From Bradyrhizobium tropiciagri (lineage in GTDB: Bacteria; Pseudomonadota; Alphaproteobacteria; Rhizobiales; Xanthobacteraceae): 64,000 nt of DNA. The position numbers were made by a program, and so were the translations under genes. This document shows positions 27,855 to 36,299 of the stretch, piece by piece. Positions within the stretch are counted from its first letter, which is position 1, and every line of letters starts with the position of its first letter. The notes under the pieces were generated by a model. That model saw only the letters and a program-made list of their open reading frames with translations. It made no database searches and was not told the origin of the DNA. Location: assembly GCF_001189845.1 (NCBI RefSeq), contig NZ_LFLZ01000026.1:1-64000 (forward strand). The letters run 5' to 3'.

Positions 27855-28350
27855 GCTTGGCGCGCTGCTCGGGCGGCGTGTCGATCACGCTCTTCAGCGC
27901 GGCGGTCGCCTCCAGGACACCCTTGTGGCCGTCATTGGCGAAGCGCAGCAGCAGCCGCAACTCGTCTTCGGTGTAGCTGCTCCAGACCTTGAGCATCGCC
28001 TCCTGCATCGGCACGTAGAACTTGCCTATCTCGGCGGCCTTTTCCTCGATCACCGAGATGAAGACCTTGCGGCGGTCGCTCTCGTCCCGCTCGCGGCGCA
28101 CGTAACCCGCCTTCTCCATCCGATCCACCACGCCGGTGATGGCGCCCGTGGTCAGCCCGGTCACCTCGGCAAGACGGCCGGCAGTCACCCGCCCCTCGAG
28201 CAGCAGGATGTCCATGCATTCCATGTCGGAATTGGAGATTCCGGCAACTTCCGCAACGGCTTGGCCATACATCACGCCCTGCGCGGATGACCGGCGCATC
28301 GCCTCCTCGAGTTCCTGCACCAGCGCTTCGCGCGACTTCGCACTTGACAA
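27826..28350 (-). CDS. MarR family transcriptional regulator
   Basis: A 174-residue winged-helix regulator with the MarR core at about 40-140: SDMECMDILLLEGRVTAGRL, GLTTGAITGVVDRMEKAGYV and the wing RRERDESDRRKVFISV. It starts with TTG at 28350, supported by GGAG five bases upstream. The C-terminal tail is basic (RAKLKMPPKSRR). It is divergent from an FAD monooxygenase gene, and the intergenic space carries a 7-bp inverted repeat, so it is probably a local repressor of that enzyme and of itself. Confidence 0.88.
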   Translation of the reverse strand: MSSAKSREALVQELEEAMRRSSAQGVMYGQAVAEVAGISNSDMECMDILLLEGRVTAGRLAEVTGLTTGAITGVVDRMEKAGYVRRERDESDRRKVFISVIEEKAAEIGKFYVPMQEAMLKVWSSYTEDELRLLLRFANDGHKGVLEATAALKSVIDTPPEQRAKLKMPPKSRR

Positions 28351-28377
28351 AGCTGCTCCTATATCTTACTCGCCTAA

Positions 28378-28396
28378 TATCTTATAAACTAAGATA
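28378..28396. promoter_or_regulatory. candidate MarR operator
   Basis: An inverted repeat, TATCTTA (28378-28384) and TAAGATA (28390-28396), with a 5-base spacer in a distinctly AT-rich stretch. A further TATCTTA occurs at 28362-28368. It lies 27 bp from the marR start and about 50 bp from the monooxygenase start, the position expected for an operator controlling both genes. Confidence 0.6.
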
Positions 28397-28443
28397 ATTA
28401 GCAACTAACCTTTCGTAGCCCACACGGATGCATGGAGCAAGGC

Positions 28444-29643
28444 ATGGCCTCACGTCCCCGTAAAGCTCTGATCATTGGCGCCGGCATCGCAGGTCCGGTG
28501 ACCGCGATGTTCCTGACCCGCGCCGGCATCGAGGCCGAGCTTTATGAAGCCTGGCCGTATTCCACCGGGATCGGCGGCGGCCTGCAGATCGCGCCCAACG
28601 GCATGCATGTGCTGGCGGAGCTCGGCCTCGCCGACGAACTGATCCGCAACGGCTCGATCGCCGAATCGTTCGACTTCTATTCGCAGAGCGGCAAGAAGCT
28701 CGGCTCGCTCAACCAGAACATGCAGCAGCGGTTCGGCCAGCCCGCAGTGAACATGTGCCGCGCGACGTTGAACGAGACGCTGATCGACAAGGCGTGGGGC
28801 TCCAACGTCTCGGTGTTCTTCGAGAAGAAGCTGGTGAAGATCGAAGATCGCGGCGACCAGCCGGTGATCGCCTATTTCAACGACGGCACCACCGCCGAGG
28901 GCGATTTCGTGATCGGCGCCGACGGCGTGCACTCGGCGGTGCGGCGGCACGTGATCCCGGACGGACCGACGCCGTTTGATACCGGTCTGATCGGTTTCGG
29001 CGGATTCGTGCCACGCGCCATGTTCGAGCGCCTCTCGATCGGCCAGAAGGTGGAGACCACGTTCGGGCAAAGCGGGTTCTTCGGCTACGGCCTGTGCAGT
29101 CCCGATCCGGACACCGGCGGGATGTGGTGGAGCACCCAGCCATCACACGGCATGACCGCGGCGGCGTATCGCCTGCAGAGCCAGGACGCCATCAGGCGGC
29201 ATCTGCGCGAATTCCACGCCGGCTGGCACGCGCCGATCCCCGATATCATCGAGGCCGCCGAGAACATCGTAGTCACCGACACGCTCGACGTCGCGACGCT
29301 GCCGACCTGGTCGCGCAAGCGGACGCTCCTGATCGGCGATGCCGCGCACGCCACCAGCCCGCATGCCGGCCAGGGCGCTTCGCTCGCGCTGGAAGACGCG
29401 CTGCGGCTCGGCATCCTGATGCGCGACGGCCAGGAGCTCGGCCTGACATTCCAGGCGTTCGAGCACGAGCGGCGCCCGCGCGCCGAGAAGATCGTGGCGA
29501 TCGCCCGCCGCAACGGTAACAGCAAGCGCGAGTTCAGCCCGACCGGCGCGTGGCTGCGCGATCACATGCTGAAGCTGCTGCTGCCGGTGTCGTCCAAGGG
29601 CATGGATTTCATGTACGCGTATAATCCGCGGGCGGCGGCGTAG
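28444..29643 (+). CDS. FAD-dependent monooxygenase (PHBH-like)
   Basis: A 399-residue flavin monooxygenase of the p-hydroxybenzoate hydroxylase-like family. The dinucleotide-binding motif GAGIAGPVTA is near the start, followed by FVIGADGVHSAVRR (DG motif) and TLLIGDAAHATSPHAGQGAS (GD motif). It should hydroxylate an aromatic or similar substrate using NAD(P)H and O2. ATG 28444 has GGAG six bases upstream; ATG 28432 is an in-frame alternative. The divergent MarR gene suggests induction by an aromatic ligand. Confidence 0.88.
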   Translation: MASRPRKALIIGAGIAGPVTAMFLTRAGIEAELYEAWPYSTGIGGGLQIAPNGMHVLAELGLADELIRNGSIAESFDFYSQSGKKLGSLNQNMQQRFGQPAVNMCRATLNETLIDKAWGSNVSVFFEKKLVKIEDRGDQPVIAYFNDGTTAEGDFVIGADGVHSAVRRHVIPDGPTPFDTGLIGFGGFVPRAMFERLSIGQKVETTFGQSGFFGYGLCSPDPDTGGMWWSTQPSHGMTAAAYRLQSQDAIRRHLREFHAGWHAPIPDIIEAAENIVVTDTLDVATLPTWSRKRTLLIGDAAHATSPHAGQGASLALEDALRLGILMRDGQELGLTFQAFEHERRPRAEKIVAIARRNGNSKREFSPTGAWLRDHMLKLLLPVSSKGMDFMYAYNPRAAA

Positions 29644-29650
29644 TGCGCGG

Positions 29651-29756
29651 CTGTCATGCCCCGCGAAAGCGGGGCATCCAGCATTCCAGAGACGTTTGTG
29701 CTTGAGCCGAGAAGCCGCGGCGTACTGGATCGCCCGGTCGAGCCGGGCGATGACAG
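29651..29756. repeat. dispersed palindromic repeat, family B copy 1
   Basis: Left hairpin CTGTCATGCCCCGCGAAAGC with GGGGCATCCAG, and right hairpin ACTGGATCGCCCGGTCGAGC with CGGGCGATGACAG. The outer ends CTGTCAT and ATGACAG pair. Related copies are at 51737-51840 and 60566-60663. It lies between convergent genes. Confidence 0.8.
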
Positions 29757-29775
29757 CCGTTGGGCGTTGCGCGAC

Positions 29776-30951
29776 TTACTTCTCGACCTCAAACGTCAGC
29801 CCAGCGTGGTCGACCAGGCGCTTGATCAGCCTACCTTGCATCGCAGCTCCCGGCGTCCAGAACCCGGGTGCGACATCGGGCGTATCGCGCAACAGGCAGA
29901 TCGCGCATTCCGAGATCATCTTCGAGGTCGAGCCGTAGCCGGGATCGCGATCGCCCTTGACGCCGGCGCGGACCATGCGGCCGTCGGGCGCGACCGCGAG
30001 ATAGAGCAGATCGTAGCGGCCGTTCTCGCGCTCTTCCTTGGACGGCCCCTCGCCCGGCTTCGGTGCGCTGGGACCGGTCTTCTCGGAATTCAGCGCCATC
30101 ACCTTCTTTGCATTGGCCTCGCCCTTCTCGCCCGGGCCGGTCAGGACCATCTCGTCGTAGACGAAGTCGCGCCCGTAAGGAAAGCCCATCAGCATGTTGG
30201 AGCGGTGGACGTTGCGCGTGTTGATCAGCGCCATCATGAACGGCGCGGTCCAGGAGTGCAGATCCTCCTCGTAAGCCGGCTTGCTGCCGCGCGGCTGCTT
30301 CGCCCCCTCGAAGCCCGGGGTCAGTGCGAAGGGATTGTTGAGGATCGCGACCAGGCTCAAGTCCTTGGCGACCGCATCGAAGGTTGCCTTGGCGCTCGCG
30401 GCCGTGCCGCCGGACAGCGTGCCGCGCATGTCGCGCACGCGGCCCTTGACGCGCTGCGCCGGCGCACCGAACACGCGCTTGGCTTCCTCCTGCACGAAGA
30501 ACGCGCCGAGCTCGAACGGCACCGAGTCGAAGCCGCAGGAGAACACGATCCGCGCGCCGCTGGCCTTTGCCACGGCTTCGTGTTTGTCGATCATCTGCCG
30601 CATCCAGACCGGCTCGCCGCAGAGATCGAAATAGTCGGTGCCGCTTTCCACGCAGGTGGCAATCAACTCATTGCCATAGAGCTGATACGGACCGACCGTC
30701 GAGATGACAGAGTTGGTCTGCGCCAGCATCGTCTTCAGCGATGCGGCATCGCTGGCATCGGCAACGATCAAGGGCGTATCGGCGGGCGCGCCGATCGCAT
30801 CGCGAACCGAGGCGAGCTTGTCCTTGCTGCGCCCGGCCATCGCCCATTTCAGGCCGCCGTCGCGATAATGCGCCGCGAGATATTCGGCCACGAGCTGACC
30901 GGTGAATCCGGTCGCACCGTAGACGACGATATCGAGTTTCGACGAGGACAT
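29776..30951 (-). CDS. saccharopine dehydrogenase-like / trans-acting enoyl reductase family protein
   Basis: A 391-residue protein with an N-terminal NAD(P)-binding Rossmann domain: DIVVYGATGFTGQLVAEYLA (residues 7-26) and MAGRSKDKLASV. It matches the saccharopine-dehydrogenase-like family that includes mycobacterial trans-acting enoyl reductase and human SCCPDH, whose members act on lipids rather than lysine. The segment FDLCGEPVWMRQMIDKHEAV is typical. The substrate is unknown. It is flanked by a family B repeat downstream and a family A repeat upstream, and no operon partner is obvious. Confidence 0.82.
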   Translation of the reverse strand: MSSSKLDIVVYGATGFTGQLVAEYLAAHYRDGGLKWAMAGRSKDKLASVRDAIGAPADTPLIVADASDAASLKTMLAQTNSVISTVGPYQLYGNELIATCVESGTDYFDLCGEPVWMRQMIDKHEAVAKASGARIVFSCGFDSVPFELGAFFVQEEAKRVFGAPAQRVKGRVRDMRGTLSGGTAASAKATFDAVAKDLSLVAILNNPFALTPGFEGAKQPRGSKPAYEEDLHSWTAPFMMALINTRNVHRSNMLMGFPYGRDFVYDEMVLTGPGEKGEANAKKVMALNSEKTGPSAPKPGEGPSKEERENGRYDLLYLAVAPDGRMVRAGVKGDRDPGYGSTSKMISECAICLLRDTPDVAPGFWTPGAAMQGRLIKRLVDHAGLTFEVEK

Positions 30952-30987
30952 GGATCAGGCTCCCACACAACGAGATTGCCCCGTTTT

Positions 30988-31071
30988 GTCATTGCGAGCG
31001 CAGCGAAGCAATCCATTTCACCGCGTGTGCGGAGCATGGATTGCGTCGTCGCTCCGCTCCTCGCAATGACG
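30988..31071. repeat. dispersed palindromic repeat, family A copy 4
   Basis: It starts GTCATTGCGAGCGCAGCGAA and ends GCTCCTCGCAATGAC. It lies between the DUF169 gene stop and the upstream region of the saccharopine-dehydrogenase-like gene. Confidence 0.85.
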
Positions 31072-31081
31072 GAAGATGCCC

Positions 31082-31864
31082 CTACTTCTTGTAAGACACC
31101 CCCATGCCGGCGCGCACGTCGGCCTGGATGCCATAGGGCGCTATCGGATAGCGCAGGCCGTTCTTGGCGAGCTGCTTCATTCCGGCGATCGCCTTCACCA
31201 GATAGGCCGGCGGCAGCGCCATCAGCATCTCCTCGTCGGGCACGCCGCCATAGCGGCGCTCGGCGAAGCACGGCAGCGACAGGCTTGGCTCGCCGGTCTT
31301 CAGCGCCCGCCCCCAGGAGTCCGCGCACGCGGTTTCGCCGACCACGCCCCACTCGAACTTCTTGTAGCCGGTGTATTGAAGCCCGTTGATCAGGATGATC
31401 ATCTGGCCCGGCGTCGCATAGACGAGGCAGATGTCGGGCGGGTTGAGGCGGCCGCTGGTCAGCGGGCTCACCACCATCGCCTGGTACTGGCCGTAAGGCA
31501 CCACGTCGAGCGCCTCCTGGCGCTTGCGCGCGTCCTCGGCGGTGCCGTGCCAGACGCCGACATAGTTCTCGCCGGCCAGCCACTTCTCGTCCTGCGGCGC
31601 GAGCCCGATCACCGCGCGGCATTGCGCGCCGACCAGATCGTCGCCGGTGATGCCGACGGTCCAGCCGAGCCGCGAGGCCATGCTGACGATCTGGTCCGTG
31701 GTGTGAACCGCCGACGGACGGCGGATCTTCGGGATCGCCTCCATCTCCTCGACGCGGGCGAACATCTTGATGCCGATGACCGTGGTCTTCAGCCGCAGCA
31801 GGGTGTTCAGATCGGCCACGATCGCGGCAAGGTCGAACTGTTCCGGCGGTGTCTGCTGTTGCAT
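31082..31864 (-). CDS. DUF169 domain-containing protein
   Basis: A 260-residue cytosolic protein of the DUF169 (ArCR/COG2043-like) family. Features are LNTLLRLKTTVIGIKMF at residues 18-34, the central VGAQCRAVIGLAP, YVGVWHGTAEDARKRQ, and CFAERRYGGVPDEEMLMALP near 210. Several Cys (CRAVIG, ACADSWG, LPCFAERR) could bind a metal or cluster, but no defined motif is seen. DUF169 proteins have no established function. It is transcribed alone, upstream of the saccharopine-dehydrogenase-like gene and a family A repeat. Confidence 0.8.
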   Translation of the reverse strand: MQQQTPPEQFDLAAIVADLNTLLRLKTTVIGIKMFARVEEMEAIPKIRRPSAVHTTDQIVSMASRLGWTVGITGDDLVGAQCRAVIGLAPQDEKWLAGENYVGVWHGTAEDARKRQEALDVVPYGQYQAMVVSPLTSGRLNPPDICLVYATPGQMIILINGLQYTGYKKFEWGVVGETACADSWGRALKTGEPSLSLPCFAERRYGGVPDEEMLMALPPAYLVKAIAGMKQLAKNGLRYPIAPYGIQADVRAGMGVSYKK

Positions 31865-31914
31865 GGTGTGAACTCCCGTGATCGGCGGCTTGGCGCTGCC
31901 TGTTGGTGTGATGT

Positions 31915-31969
31915 TAGAGCATTTTCGAGCGAAGTGGGTACCGGTTCGCGTGAAGAAAATGCGTTAGAC
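31915..31969. repeat. dispersed palindromic repeat, family E (right module only)
   Basis: AGCATTTTCGAGCGAAGTGG followed by GGTTCGCGTGAAGAAAATGC, an imperfect palindrome that is the reverse complement of the right module of the 42172-42265 element. It lies just upstream of the DUF169 gene. Confidence 0.7.
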
Positions 31970-32008
31970 AAGAATCAGATTGGTCGACGGAAGCGACCGG
32001 CTCGTCGC

Positions 32009-32803
32009 TCAACGCGGGCCCGGTCCCGGCAGCAAATCGTCGATTTTTCCAGCCAGATGATAGGCCAGCAGCCCGATCCACTCCCGGGTGCCGAGATCGG
32101 TGCGCGACAGGCCCTCGATCGCAAGCGTCGCAAAGCTCGTGACATTGCCGACACGCCAGTCGACCGGATAGGCCTCGACGTTGAATCCCGCCTTGCGGAA
32201 CAGCCCGATCGAGCGCGGCATGTGATAGGCCGAGGTGACGAGCAGCCAGCGCTCGCCCGGCTTGGGATCGACCAGCGCCTTGGAGAACTCGGCGTTCTCC
32301 ACGGTGTTGCGCGAGCGGCGCTCGATGATCAACCGCGATTTGGCAATGCCGAGGCTCTCGAACATCTCGGCGGCATAGTCGGCCTCGCGCGCATCATTCG
32401 AGATCAGGTTGGCACTGCCGCCGGTGAACACGAGCCGCGCGTTCGGATATTTGCGCGCGAGCGCCGCCGCCGCGATGACGCGATCGGCCGCACTGCGCAC
32501 CACAGGTGTGCCGTGCTCGACCGACAGATCGGCATCGATCGAGCCACCGAGCACGATGATGCCGTCGGGCGCGCCGCGCGAGGCGTCCCATGGTGGGAAG
32601 CGCTGCTCCAGCGTTGAGATCAGGACATTGCCGAGCGGCGAGAAGCCGCAGATCGCGAGCAGCAGCAGCGAGGCCACCGTCAACCTGCGGCCGAGGCGGG
32701 CAAACCGCGTCAGCAGCAGCACCGCGCCGATCACGCCAATCCCGATCAGGAAATTGATCGGCAGCAGCATGATGCCGACCGTCTTGGAGAGCACAAAAAA
32801 CAA
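32009..32803 (-). CDS. YdcF-like envelope protein (DUF218/ElyC family)
   Basis: A 264-residue protein with two N-terminal hydrophobic helices (about 5-50) and a DUF218 domain (about 78-235). The domain shows GIIVLGGSIDADLSVEH, RLVFTGGSANLISND, the acidic cluster AREADYAAEMFESLG and LVTSAYHMPRSIGLFRKAG. The family includes E. coli ElyC and SanA, linked to peptidoglycan precursor handling and envelope integrity. The start is TTG at 32803, chosen because the family N-terminus usually reads FFVLSK; a later ATG (32770) is possible. Confidence 0.85.
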   Translation of the reverse strand: MFFVLSKTVGIMLLPINFLIGIGVIGAVLLLTRFARLGRRLTVASLLLLAICGFSPLGNVLISTLEQRFPPWDASRGAPDGIIVLGGSIDADLSVEHGTPVVRSAADRVIAAAALARKYPNARLVFTGGSANLISNDAREADYAAEMFESLGIAKSRLIIERRSRNTVENAEFSKALVDPKPGERWLLVTSAYHMPRSIGLFRKAGFNVEAYPVDWRVGNVTSFATLAIEGLSRTDLGTREWIGLLAYHLAGKIDDLLPGPGPR

Positions 32804-32869
32804 GGGAAGCCTCTGCGAAGTTCTGCTACAGCGTCATACGCTGCTGGGAAACTAATCAAAAGCCGTCAC

Positions 32870-33811
32870 ATGACCCATCATCATCTGAAGTCCAGTCCCG
32901 AAACCTGCCATTGGGGCTTCTTCGAAGCCAAGCTGAAGCCGGTCCTGACGATTGCGAGCGGCGACGAAGTCACGATCGAGACCGTCAGCGGCGGCGCCGA
33001 CGTGGTGCCCGACCGCAGCAAATTCCATGTCCCGCCCGAGCTCGACGACATCCACGCGAAGAACGAGCGGATCGTGCCCGGGCATATCCTGACCGGCCCG
33101 ATCGCAGTTGCCGGCGCCGAACCCGGCGACGTGCTCGAGGTCGACATTCTCGACGTCCAGCTGCGCCAGGACTGGGGCTACAATCTGATCAAGCCGCTGT
33201 CCGGCACCCTGCCCGACGATTTTCACGAGACCCGCATCCTCAACATCCCGCTCGATCGCGACCGCATGGTCGGCCGTATGCCATGGGGGCTCGACCTGCC
33301 GCTGAAACCGTTCTTCGGCGTGATGGGCGTCTCGCCGCCGCCGGCCTGGGGCCGCATCTCCTCGCTGATCCCGCGCGCGATGGGCGGCAATCTCGACAAC
33401 AAGGAGCTCGGTGCCGGCGCCAAGCTCTATCTGCCGGTGTTCGTGCCGGGCGCGCTGTACTCCTGCGGCGACGGCCACGGCGTGCAGGGCGACGGCGAAG
33501 TCTGCGTCACCGCGATCGAGACCGCGCTCACCGGCCGCTTCCGCCTGACCCTGCGCAAGGATCTCAAGTTCACCTATCCGCGGGCCGAGACCGCGGACCA
33601 TTACATCACCATGGCGATGGATCCCGATCTCGACCAGTGCGCGGTGCGGGCGCTGCGCGACATGATCGTGCTGCTTGGCGAGAAGCGCAATCTGTCGCGC
33701 GAAGACGCCTACACGCTGTGCAGCCTGGCCGCCGACCTGCGGGTCACCCAGACCGTCAACGGCTCCAAGGGCATTCACTGCATGATCGCCAAATCGGTCG
33801 TTCACGGTTAG
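32870..33811 (+). CDS. acetamidase/formamidase family protein
   Basis: A 313-residue member of the FmdA/AmdA family, which hydrolyses formamide, acetamide or related short amides to ammonia and the acid. Recognisable segments are TIASGDEVTIETVSGGA, GHILTGPIAVAGAEPGDVLEV, PKKPF-like LPLKPFFGVMGVSPP, and YSCGDGHGVQGDGEVCVTAIE, which carries the probable metal-site His and Asp. Length is normal for the short bacterial form. It is divergent from the ydcF-like gene (66 bp between starts). No urea or amide transporter is adjacent. Confidence 0.87.
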   Translation: MTHHHLKSSPETCHWGFFEAKLKPVLTIASGDEVTIETVSGGADVVPDRSKFHVPPELDDIHAKNERIVPGHILTGPIAVAGAEPGDVLEVDILDVQLRQDWGYNLIKPLSGTLPDDFHETRILNIPLDRDRMVGRMPWGLDLPLKPFFGVMGVSPPPAWGRISSLIPRAMGGNLDNKELGAGAKLYLPVFVPGALYSCGDGHGVQGDGEVCVTAIETALTGRFRLTLRKDLKFTYPRAETADHYITMAMDPDLDQCAVRALRDMIVLLGEKRNLSREDAYTLCSLAADLRVTQTVNGSKGIHCMIAKSVVHG

Positions 33812-33814
33812 CAC

Positions 33815-33915
33815 CGTCATTCCGGGGCGATGCGCAGCATCGAACCTCAGGGCGCAATTGCGCACCGGGGACTCTCGAGATTCCGCGTTCTCGCTTCGCG
33901 AGCCCCGGAATGACG
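33815..33915. repeat. dispersed palindromic repeat, family C copy 1
   Basis: It starts CGTCATTCCGGGGCGATGCG and ends GCGAGCCCCGGAATGACG, so the outer arms pair perfectly for about 14 bases. It lies between the acetamidase and acyl-CoA synthetase genes, which run in the same direction. Confidence 0.8.
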
Positions 33916-34000
33916 AAGGCCAAATAGCCGCACTTGTGCTCCACGCGCGCGGCTCGATACAATCCCCCGCCCAACGAAACAAAAATGGACGGGGACGGAT

Positions 34001-35827
34001 ATGCTGAAGGACAGGCTTTCGCCGGCCGACGAGGCTGCGCGCGACAAGGAGATGCAGGAGACGCTCGCCGCCTGCCCGCGCATCCTCGATCTCATCGCCC
34101 GCGGCCCGCAGGGGGCGCCGGACGCCGAAGCTGCGATCTATCTGCGCTCGCCGCTCGATCCCAACCCGGTCGTGATTTCGAACGATCAGCTGATGGGCTG
34201 CATCAAGGCGGCCGAAACCTATTTCCGCAGCCAAGGCATCGGCAAGGATGATGCGGTGGCGATCCTGCTGCCCGCCTGTCCGGCCAGCATCGTCGCGATC
34301 TTCGGCGCCGCCGCCTGCGGGGTCGCCGAGCCGCTCAACCTGCTGTTCACGCGAGAGGCGATCACGGCCCAGCTCAATGCCATCAATGCGAAGCTGCTGA
34401 TCGCGCCGCCGCCGGGAATGCCGGGCGGGCTCTATGAGCGGGTCGAGGGGCTGCAGCGCGAGGTGCCCTCGCTCAAGCGCATCGTGATCGCGCCGCTCGA
34501 CGGCAGCATTTCCTTCGACGGCGAAGTGCTGCGGCCTGATCCGGCCTGGCGCGACGACTACGGCAAGTCGAGCGACATGAGCGAGGCCGACCGTGTCGCG
34601 GTGATGCTGCCGACCGGTGGCACCACCGGCCATCCCAAGGTGGCGCGGCTCACCAACCGCGCGATGGTCGCCTCCACCTTATCCTCGCGAATGGCGCTCG
34701 ACTTCCACCGCGGCGAACGTGCGATGATCACGATGCCGCTGTTCCATGTCGGCGGCCTGTTCTGCACGACGGCCAATTGCCTGGCGGCCGGCACCACGAT
34801 CTTCATCCCCGGCCCCGCCGGAGCGCGCGATCCGGCGCTGATCACGCATTTCTGGAAGATCATCGAGAAATACCGCGTCAACATCTCCGGCAACGTGCCG
34901 ACCACGCTCGGCGCCCTGGCCGACATCCCGGTCGCCGACAGCGACATCTCGACCCTGCGCGTCACCGCCACCGGCGCCTCGATCTGCCCGCCGGAAATCG
35001 AACGGCGCTATCTTGCGACCTGGGGCGGCCCCTGCATCCAGCAGCTCTACGGCATGACCGAGCTTGCCGGCGCCATCACCCATGACGTCCACGGCGTGAA
35101 GCCGCGCGCCGAGAGCGTCGGCACCCGCAATCCGCTGGTCGAGCTCGCGATCCTCGAGGGCGGCAAGCTGCACACCGGGCCGTGGCCCTCGCCGGTCGGC
35201 GAGCTCCTGACCAGGGGCCCGCAGGTGTTCGCCGGTTACGTCGACAAGAAGCAGACCGAAGAGGCGTTCAGCGACGGCTGGCTGCGCACCGGCGACATCT
35301 GCCGCATCGATGCCGACGGCTTCGTCTACATCATGGGCCGCGCCAAGGACGTCATCATCCGCGGCGGCCACAACATCGACCCGCGCGCGATCGAGGACGC
35401 CGCGCTGGCGTTTCCGGGCGTCGCGCTGGCCGCGGCGGTCGGACGACCCGACAGCTATGCCGGCGAAGTGCCGATGCTGTTCGTCTCGGCGCAGCCCGGC
35501 GCGCATATCGATCCACAGGCGCTCGCCGCGTTCGTGCAGGACAACATCCTGGAGCCGCCGGCGCGGCCACGCGTGGTGTCGGTGATCCCCGAGATGCCGG
35601 TCACGCCGGTCGGCAAGATCTTCAAGCCGAAGCTGCGCGAGATCGCCGCCGGCGAGGCTGCGCGCGAGCTGCTGGCCCGGGAAGGACTGTCCGGCGAGGT
35701 CCGTGTCGAGGCCATCACCGACCCGTCCCGCGGGCTGTACCTGAGCGTGACCGCGCCTGCGGACAAGGCCGAAACCGCTGAGCGGCTTCTCAAGAAGTTC
35801 CCGATCAAGGTCGAATTACGCAGCTAA
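34001..35827 (+). CDS. acyl-CoA synthetase (AMP-forming)
   Basis: A 608-residue adenylate-forming enzyme of the ANL superfamily. The ATP-binding P-loop reads MLPTGGTTGHPKVARLTN (about 205-220). Further core motifs are QQLYGMTELAG, YVDKKQTEEAFSDGWLRTGD and GRAKDVIIRGGHNIDPRAIE. The C-terminal PVTPVGKIFKPKLRE carries the usual catalytic Lys. It activates a carboxylic acid to its CoA thioester; the acid is unknown. About 50 residues beyond the normal family end (SVTAPADKAETAERLLKKFP) form an extra C-terminal tail. ATG 34001 has GGACGGGGACGG upstream. Confidence 0.9.
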   Translation: MLKDRLSPADEAARDKEMQETLAACPRILDLIARGPQGAPDAEAAIYLRSPLDPNPVVISNDQLMGCIKAAETYFRSQGIGKDDAVAILLPACPASIVAIFGAAACGVAEPLNLLFTREAITAQLNAINAKLLIAPPPGMPGGLYERVEGLQREVPSLKRIVIAPLDGSISFDGEVLRPDPAWRDDYGKSSDMSEADRVAVMLPTGGTTGHPKVARLTNRAMVASTLSSRMALDFHRGERAMITMPLFHVGGLFCTTANCLAAGTTIFIPGPAGARDPALITHFWKIIEKYRVNISGNVPTTLGALADIPVADSDISTLRVTATGASICPPEIERRYLATWGGPCIQQLYGMTELAGAITHDVHGVKPRAESVGTRNPLVELAILEGGKLHTGPWPSPVGELLTRGPQVFAGYVDKKQTEEAFSDGWLRTGDICRIDADGFVYIMGRAKDVIIRGGHNIDPRAIEDAALAFPGVALAAAVGRPDSYAGEVPMLFVSAQPGAHIDPQALAAFVQDNILEPPARPRVVSVIPEMPVTPVGKIFKPKLREIAAGEAARELLAREGLSGEVRVEAITDPSRGLYLSVTAPADKAETAERLLKKFPIKVELRS

Positions 35828-35857
35828 CCTATTCATATAACTAAACAATCGAATCAA

Positions 35858-35890
35858 AACGCCGCGCCGGAATCGACCTCCGGCGCGGCT
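35858..35890. terminator. hairpin downstream of acyl-CoA synthetase gene
   Basis: The stem GCCGCGCCGG (35861-35870) pairs perfectly with CCGGCGCGGC (35880-35889). On the minus strand it is followed by GTTTTG. On the plus strand, where a terminator for the synthetase gene would be needed, the T-run is weak (TTCGCATTTTG). Its direction of action is unclear. Confidence 0.5.
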
Positions 35891-35991
35891 GTTCGCATTT
35901 TGCGGCCGCCGGCTTGACGAACCGCGACATTCCTAAATAGACTCTAAATAGATACTTTTCAGTGCAGGCGTTCAGGGTTAAGCATTTTCTC

Positions 35992-36192
35992 ATGGCTACG
36001 GAAAAGGCCGAAACCGACCGCGTCCCGGTCACACTGGCGCTCTCGACCATTGGTTATCTCGAGAAGCTGGTGAGACAGGGCACCCACGGCACGAGCGTCC
36101 CGGGCGTTGCACGGACATTGATCGAGGAAGGCATTCGGCTCGCCATCAAGGACGGGTTGCTTGCAATCCGCGATAACGGCCGCACGCCCTGA
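35992..36192 (+). CDS. small hypothetical protein, possible ribbon-helix-helix
   Basis: A 66-residue protein: MATEKAETDRVPVTLALSTI then GYLEKLVRQGTHGTSVPGVA and an acidic/basic helix RTLIEEGIRLAIKDGLL. The pattern of a short strand (VPVTLALS) followed by two helices looks like a ribbon-helix-helix DNA-binding fold of the CopG/MetJ type. I cannot name a family. The leader is AT-rich with a plausible promoter. It is followed at once by a family F palindrome and then gcrA. Confidence 0.6.
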   Translation: MATEKAETDRVPVTLALSTIGYLEKLVRQGTHGTSVPGVARTLIEEGIRLAIKDGLLAIRDNGRTP

Positions 36193-36242
36193 GAGCATGA
36201 TCCGGAAAAGTGGAGACCGGTTTTCCGAAAGGATCATGCTCC
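36191..36242. repeat. dispersed palindromic repeat, family F copy 1
   Basis: GAGCATGATCCGGAAAAGTG at the left pairs with TTTTCCGAAAGGATCATGCT at the right. A reverse-complement copy lies at 55317-55366. This copy abuts the stop of the small ORF and ends 58 bp before the gcrA start, so it could influence the gcrA leader. Confidence 0.75.
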
Positions 36243-36299
36243 GGAACCAAGGGCGTGTGTGGAGGCGCGGCGGTTCAACACAGAACGTGGAACCGTCAG

